From positions 52,426,984 to 52,490,983 of the forward strand of contig NC_088300.1 in the NCBI RefSeq assembly GCF_032854445.1: a DNA stretch of 64,000 bases. Reading direction: 5' to 3'. Shown one piece after another: positions 61,501-64,000 of the stretch; position 1 is the stretch's first letter; each line of letters opens with the position of its first letter. The DNA comes from Liolophura sinensis. Its lineage: Eukaryota > Mollusca > Polyplacophora > Chitonida > Chitonidae. The notes under the pieces were generated by a model that ran no database searches, had not been told where the DNA came from, and was given only the letters and a program-made list of their open reading frames with translations. Position numbers and translations under genes: made by a program.

Positions 61501-62498
61501 CATCAATATTATTCTGGTAACCAAAATGACAACATGAACATCACTTCATAATCCTGTATATCCTGAGTTTACGCTGTATACAAAGAACCCCGTACCTTAA
61601 ATTAACTTAAGTCATCTCGAATGGCTCATGTGCCGATTTCAATCAACGTCACAAGTTATTACAGCAAAACCGGTGTGTCAAGGTGATTTCATCAAACGCC
61701 TTCACTCCAAATTTCATGATTCTATAGTAGCCTGTATCTAATTACTTACGTAAAGAAAATCCACTGTTCAAACAAACAAATGCTTAACACTAAGGACATT
61801 GTTTAATCTACCCTTAATACCAGTCTATGGGATACTGATAAACGTTATCAAAGTGCGGTAGGAAGGCTTCTGCTCCTATGATAATACGAGAACCCGTGGC
61901 CTTACTATTGAGCTGATAACATGTGAGAACTCATGGGTTTGTTAATGACGTGCCAATTTCTGAAGAACCTTATGCTTCTGAAGTTTGAAGAAACATTGAG
62001 TTCAATCTCACCTGTCGGAGAGAGCCTGTGGGGGCCTGGGGAATCCCTGTCTTGGAGTAGCCGTGAGCAATGGTGTGAGTCATCGTGATACGGGCTTGGT
62101 GAGCAGGAGGCATCTGTCATAGAGATGTCACTATCAGAGGGAGTTACGGCTCGTTCCACAACCTCGTTCACTAACCCGGCGGTACGCACCTTAGCCGGAT
62201 CCTCCTTCCTCCGGTGTCCCGTGGACGGGGAATCCCCTTGCTCTGACCCGCCATCCGAACTCCAGCCATCCGAGTCTCCGACTTTAATCAGCTCTAAGTC
62301 TGTATCCAGCTCTTCGTCCCGGTCTCCATCAGACACACTGTCGCTATCGGATATTCCTGGGGTGAGGGGTGACCCAGACAAATTACAGTGCTCCTCAACC
62401 CCACGGGGCGGATGGAGAGCACCTATGTCCGTACGGGTCAGAATTCGATCTATGGAGAAAGGATTCAGATAGAGAGCTGTCGTAGTGGTTTCCATCAT
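55586..62498 (-). CDS. NKX3-2: NK homeobox transcription factor NKX3-2 (bagpipe)
   Basis: Two minus-strand exons, 62498-62012 and 56010-55586, join across a 6.0 kb GT-AG intron (split glycine codon 163), giving 303 aa. Residues 11-20 ([10 protein letters not shown]) form the NK-type TN/EH1 motif that binds Groucho co-repressors. An acidic serine-rich stretch follows (about 42-65). The homeodomain is residues 189-248 with [18 protein letters not shown], helix-3 residues Trp48, Phe49 and Asn51, and the NK-class Tyr54 in [10 protein letters not shown]. After it, [13 protein letters not shown] (259-271) matches the tail of vertebrate NKX3-2. The family controls visceral mesoderm and skeletal patterning as a nuclear repressor. 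The start is the first ATG pair (62498 and 62495), the second with the better context. A four-codon upstream ORF lies at 62530-62516. NKX3-1 is less likely, because the homeodomain and tail fit NKX3-2 better. Confidence 0.96.
59100..59198. repeat. Tandem array, 25-bp unit, in the NKX3-2 intron
   Basis: GGACATATATCTCTATAAAG plus five bases repeats at 59100, 59125, 59150 and 59175, an exact 25-bp step. Confidence 0.92.
59525..59645 (-). repeat. GTGATAG repeat fragment
   Basis: AGAATAAAACCCTACCTGAG and ACCATTTGCCAACTATCACA are reverse complements of the phrases in the MITE at 48534. Confidence 0.6.
60530..60720. promoter_or_regulatory. Candidate intronic enhancer of NKX3-2
   Basis: A repeat-free, GC-richer island in the AT-rich intron with homeodomain-like words (GTTGATTAACG, GCAATTAAGGGG) and a CTTTGAG TCF-like word near 60695. 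Position and motif content only; no conservation data. Confidence 0.25.
61215..61262 (+). repeat. GTGATAG repeat, left end only
   Basis: AGCGACAACAGTGTGATAGT followed by TGGCAATTGGTCA matches the terminal inverted repeat of the 48534 element. Confidence 0.6.
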
Positions 62499-62525
62499 CG
62501 TTACACCTAGTTCCTTCACAAACAC

Positions 62526-62900
62526 GACATGGGGGTTAGGGGGCTTTTACCCTCCCTGGTTCAATGTGGACTTAAGCTGCCCAAGCGTTCTACTTGTCAA
62601 ACAGGGTAGCTAGCTGACGAGCCAAGAGAAGCCACTTAGGAAAGATCCTAAACCTTCCACTCACAGCGTTAAACAAGAGTATCTCGCAAGAAGCAGTGTG
62701 TTTCGCAGCAAAAGCTCGAGGAATAAGTAGACGAACTAGGTTTCGAACAACCGTATTTCGGATAATGGTTGAGCTCAGGCTGCTTCCTGGCTCCAAACTG
62801 ACAGCTGGCCAATCACAACTCATAGCTGCCAGTTTCTACCGGTCATTGGCTGCTTGAAGCCGTTGGGGAAACGCCCATTACGAGTTTAGCATCCACTCAT
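62526..62900 (-). promoter_or_regulatory. NKX3-2: NKX3-2 promoter region
   Basis: Directly upstream of the homeobox gene. Two CCAAT boxes occur, one at 62845-62849 (gene-strand orientation) and one inverted at 62809-62813. The region is GC-richer and free of repeats, and I see no TATA box. The transcription start is probably between 62540 and 62800, and is not determined. Confidence 0.5.
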
Positions 62901-63017
62901 ATTGGAAATAGTTGCAATAGTTGCAGGCGTCTTTGTTGAACAAAGCCTTGACTTCAGAAAGTCCCATTCAGGTTTAGTTGCTGTGATTTTAACTTGGCAT
63001 CTCATTTCTCCTCAAGG

Positions 63018-63019
<2 letters not shown>

Positions 63020-63085
<66 letters not shown>
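63020..63085. repeat. TA dinucleotide microsatellite
   Basis: Uninterrupted alternating TA over about 66 bases, upstream of NKX3-2. Confidence 0.98.
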
Positions 63086-63088
<3 letters not shown>

Positions 63089-63714
63089 TCATTATATGAA
63101 CCTTTTTCTGACACTCAACATAGATGAACATTACTAAATTCTGGTCATATAAATGTTAATATATATCACTCACGTTTGTTGTAGCCTAGCAGAATAACTT
63201 GATCCTAAAACAATGTTTTTTTCTACGTATGGTTTACATATATTCGTACATCACAGAAAAACATTAAGCTATCCAGTTATCTTGTACATTTACAGTTCCG
63301 CTTCCTACTTCGAAGACTTCGCCAGCATGATCTCGCCAGCCTTAGCATTAAGGGTTATAATACAGAATGATGTGAATGAGATGTAAACGGGCAAGATATT
63401 GGAATTTGTTTGTGTTGGCGAGCGGGAAGGGGATTAATTTAACCTGGCGTTTTTCACCCCATCCCAAACTGTTACATGTGATTCTGTTTGTTTATTCTCG
63501 ATAACATAGCAACGTGTATTTCACACGTATTTTCGTCTAACAATACACCGTAGCGGTTTGAGGGTATGGTCGTTCCCGACGGCATTGGAAGTATGTTAAA
63601 CGTCCACATTTTACGGCTATGACATTTAAGAGGACAAAAAAATGATACTTCACATAATTCGATAAAAGCAAATGATTTCTGTTTATCAAAACAAAAATCC
63701 CTCCCCCCTCCCCC
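63086..63714. other. Intergenic, no gene seen
   Basis: Nothing recognisable apart from short ORFs. Confidence 0.35.
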
Positions 63715-63800
63715 ACCCCCATACCAGGGCACAGCCCGGGAAAAACTCACTACCATCCCCATGTTTCCGGGAGACCTTCCCAAGTACGACCACCGATTAA
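63715..63800 (-). repeat. SINE body fragment
   Basis: CAGGGCACAGCCCGGGAAAA and TTTCCGGGAGACCTTCCCAA match the reverse of the SINE centre. The sequence beyond it to the right edge is unremarkable. Confidence 0.65.
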
Positions 63801-64000
63801 GCTAGTGGTTATATTTTAAGGTTAAAATCTTGAATACAACATTTATTACCCTTTTAGCATGGCGAGGTCCAATTGTGGCATCCTTACTTTACATAATATT
63901 TCCGTCTTACTCGACTGCATGTACAGGTGAAATATTATTGAGCGCTCCCTGAAACAACAAAGTAACAATAAAAGAACTCTAAATATAATTAAGACTATTT

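Larger units (their letters stand above)
56011..62011 (-). other. NKX3-2 intron, with candidate enhancer blocks
   Basis: A 6 kb intron, mostly AT-rich. It includes a 25-bp tandem array (59100-59198), a GTGATAG repeat fragment (59525-59645, reverse), another at 61215-61262, and a retroelement scrap at 61638-61760 ([12 protein letters not shown]). Two repeat-free, GC-richer stretches, 58640-58890 and 60530-60720, are candidate enhancers. A 127-codon ORF at 58110-58493 has no known domain and is not called. Confidence 0.5.

Noticed and set aside
62125-62472. 115-codon plus-strand ORF
   Set aside because: It is antisense to the first exon of NKX3-2, whose own frame shows clear NK-family motifs and splice sites.
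62499-62525. Extending the NKX3-2 start upstream of 62498
   Set aside because: The longer frame begins with GTG, not ATG; the first in-frame ATG is at 62498.

Overview
This is animal nuclear DNA: AT-rich, with split genes that have consensus GT-AG introns and a dense load of short interspersed repeats. The commonest repeat is a tRNA-derived SINE (tRNA-like head, a body carrying a GCCGCCGTCGTATAAGTG box, and an AAAT-repeat tail). I recall near-identical sequence from molluscs and other spiralians, so a mollusc (perhaps a bivalve) is the best guess; a brachiopod or other lophotrochozoan is possible. This assignment rests on recall and was not searched.

Three protein-coding genes can be assembled exon by exon with consistent splice phases. 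(1) A seven-exon, plus-strand short-chain dehydrogenase of the 15-hydroxyprostaglandin dehydrogenase type, 266 aa (14.6-20.7 kb). (2) A four-exon, plus-strand ankyrin-repeat and SOCS-box protein, 316 aa (26.1-28.0 kb), expected to be a substrate adaptor of an Elongin BC/Cullin-5 ubiquitin ligase. (3) A two-exon, minus-strand NK-class homeobox gene, NKX3-2/bagpipe, 303 aa (55.6-62.5 kb), with a 6 kb intron. The three genes show no sign of acting together; this looks like ordinary linkage.

Layout: 0-14 kb is repeat-rich with no intact gene. It holds a DIRS-type reverse-transcriptase relic at the left edge, a Tc1-like transposase relic near 10 kb, several SINEs, a 62-bp tandem array, and fragments of an old retroelement with an LYDKRD motif. 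14.4-22 kb is the dehydrogenase gene, with two tandem arrays (34 bp and 24 bp) in its introns. 24-28 kb is the SOCS-box gene. 28-55 kb is a gene desert containing SINEs, two small inverted-repeat elements (MITEs), and several repeat-poor, GC-richer blocks that could be regulatory elements of the homeobox gene. 55-62.9 kb is NKX3-2, with a 28-bp tandem array just past its stop codon and CCAAT boxes upstream.

I found no clearly new multi-gene system. The most interesting items are the 28-bp array beside NKX3-2, which repeats a TCF/LEF-like ATCAAAG core; the 187-bp element with perfect 16-bp terminal inverted repeats that seems to define a repeat family; the SINE carrying a nested MITE; and an orphan exon-like ORF upstream of the SOCS-box gene.
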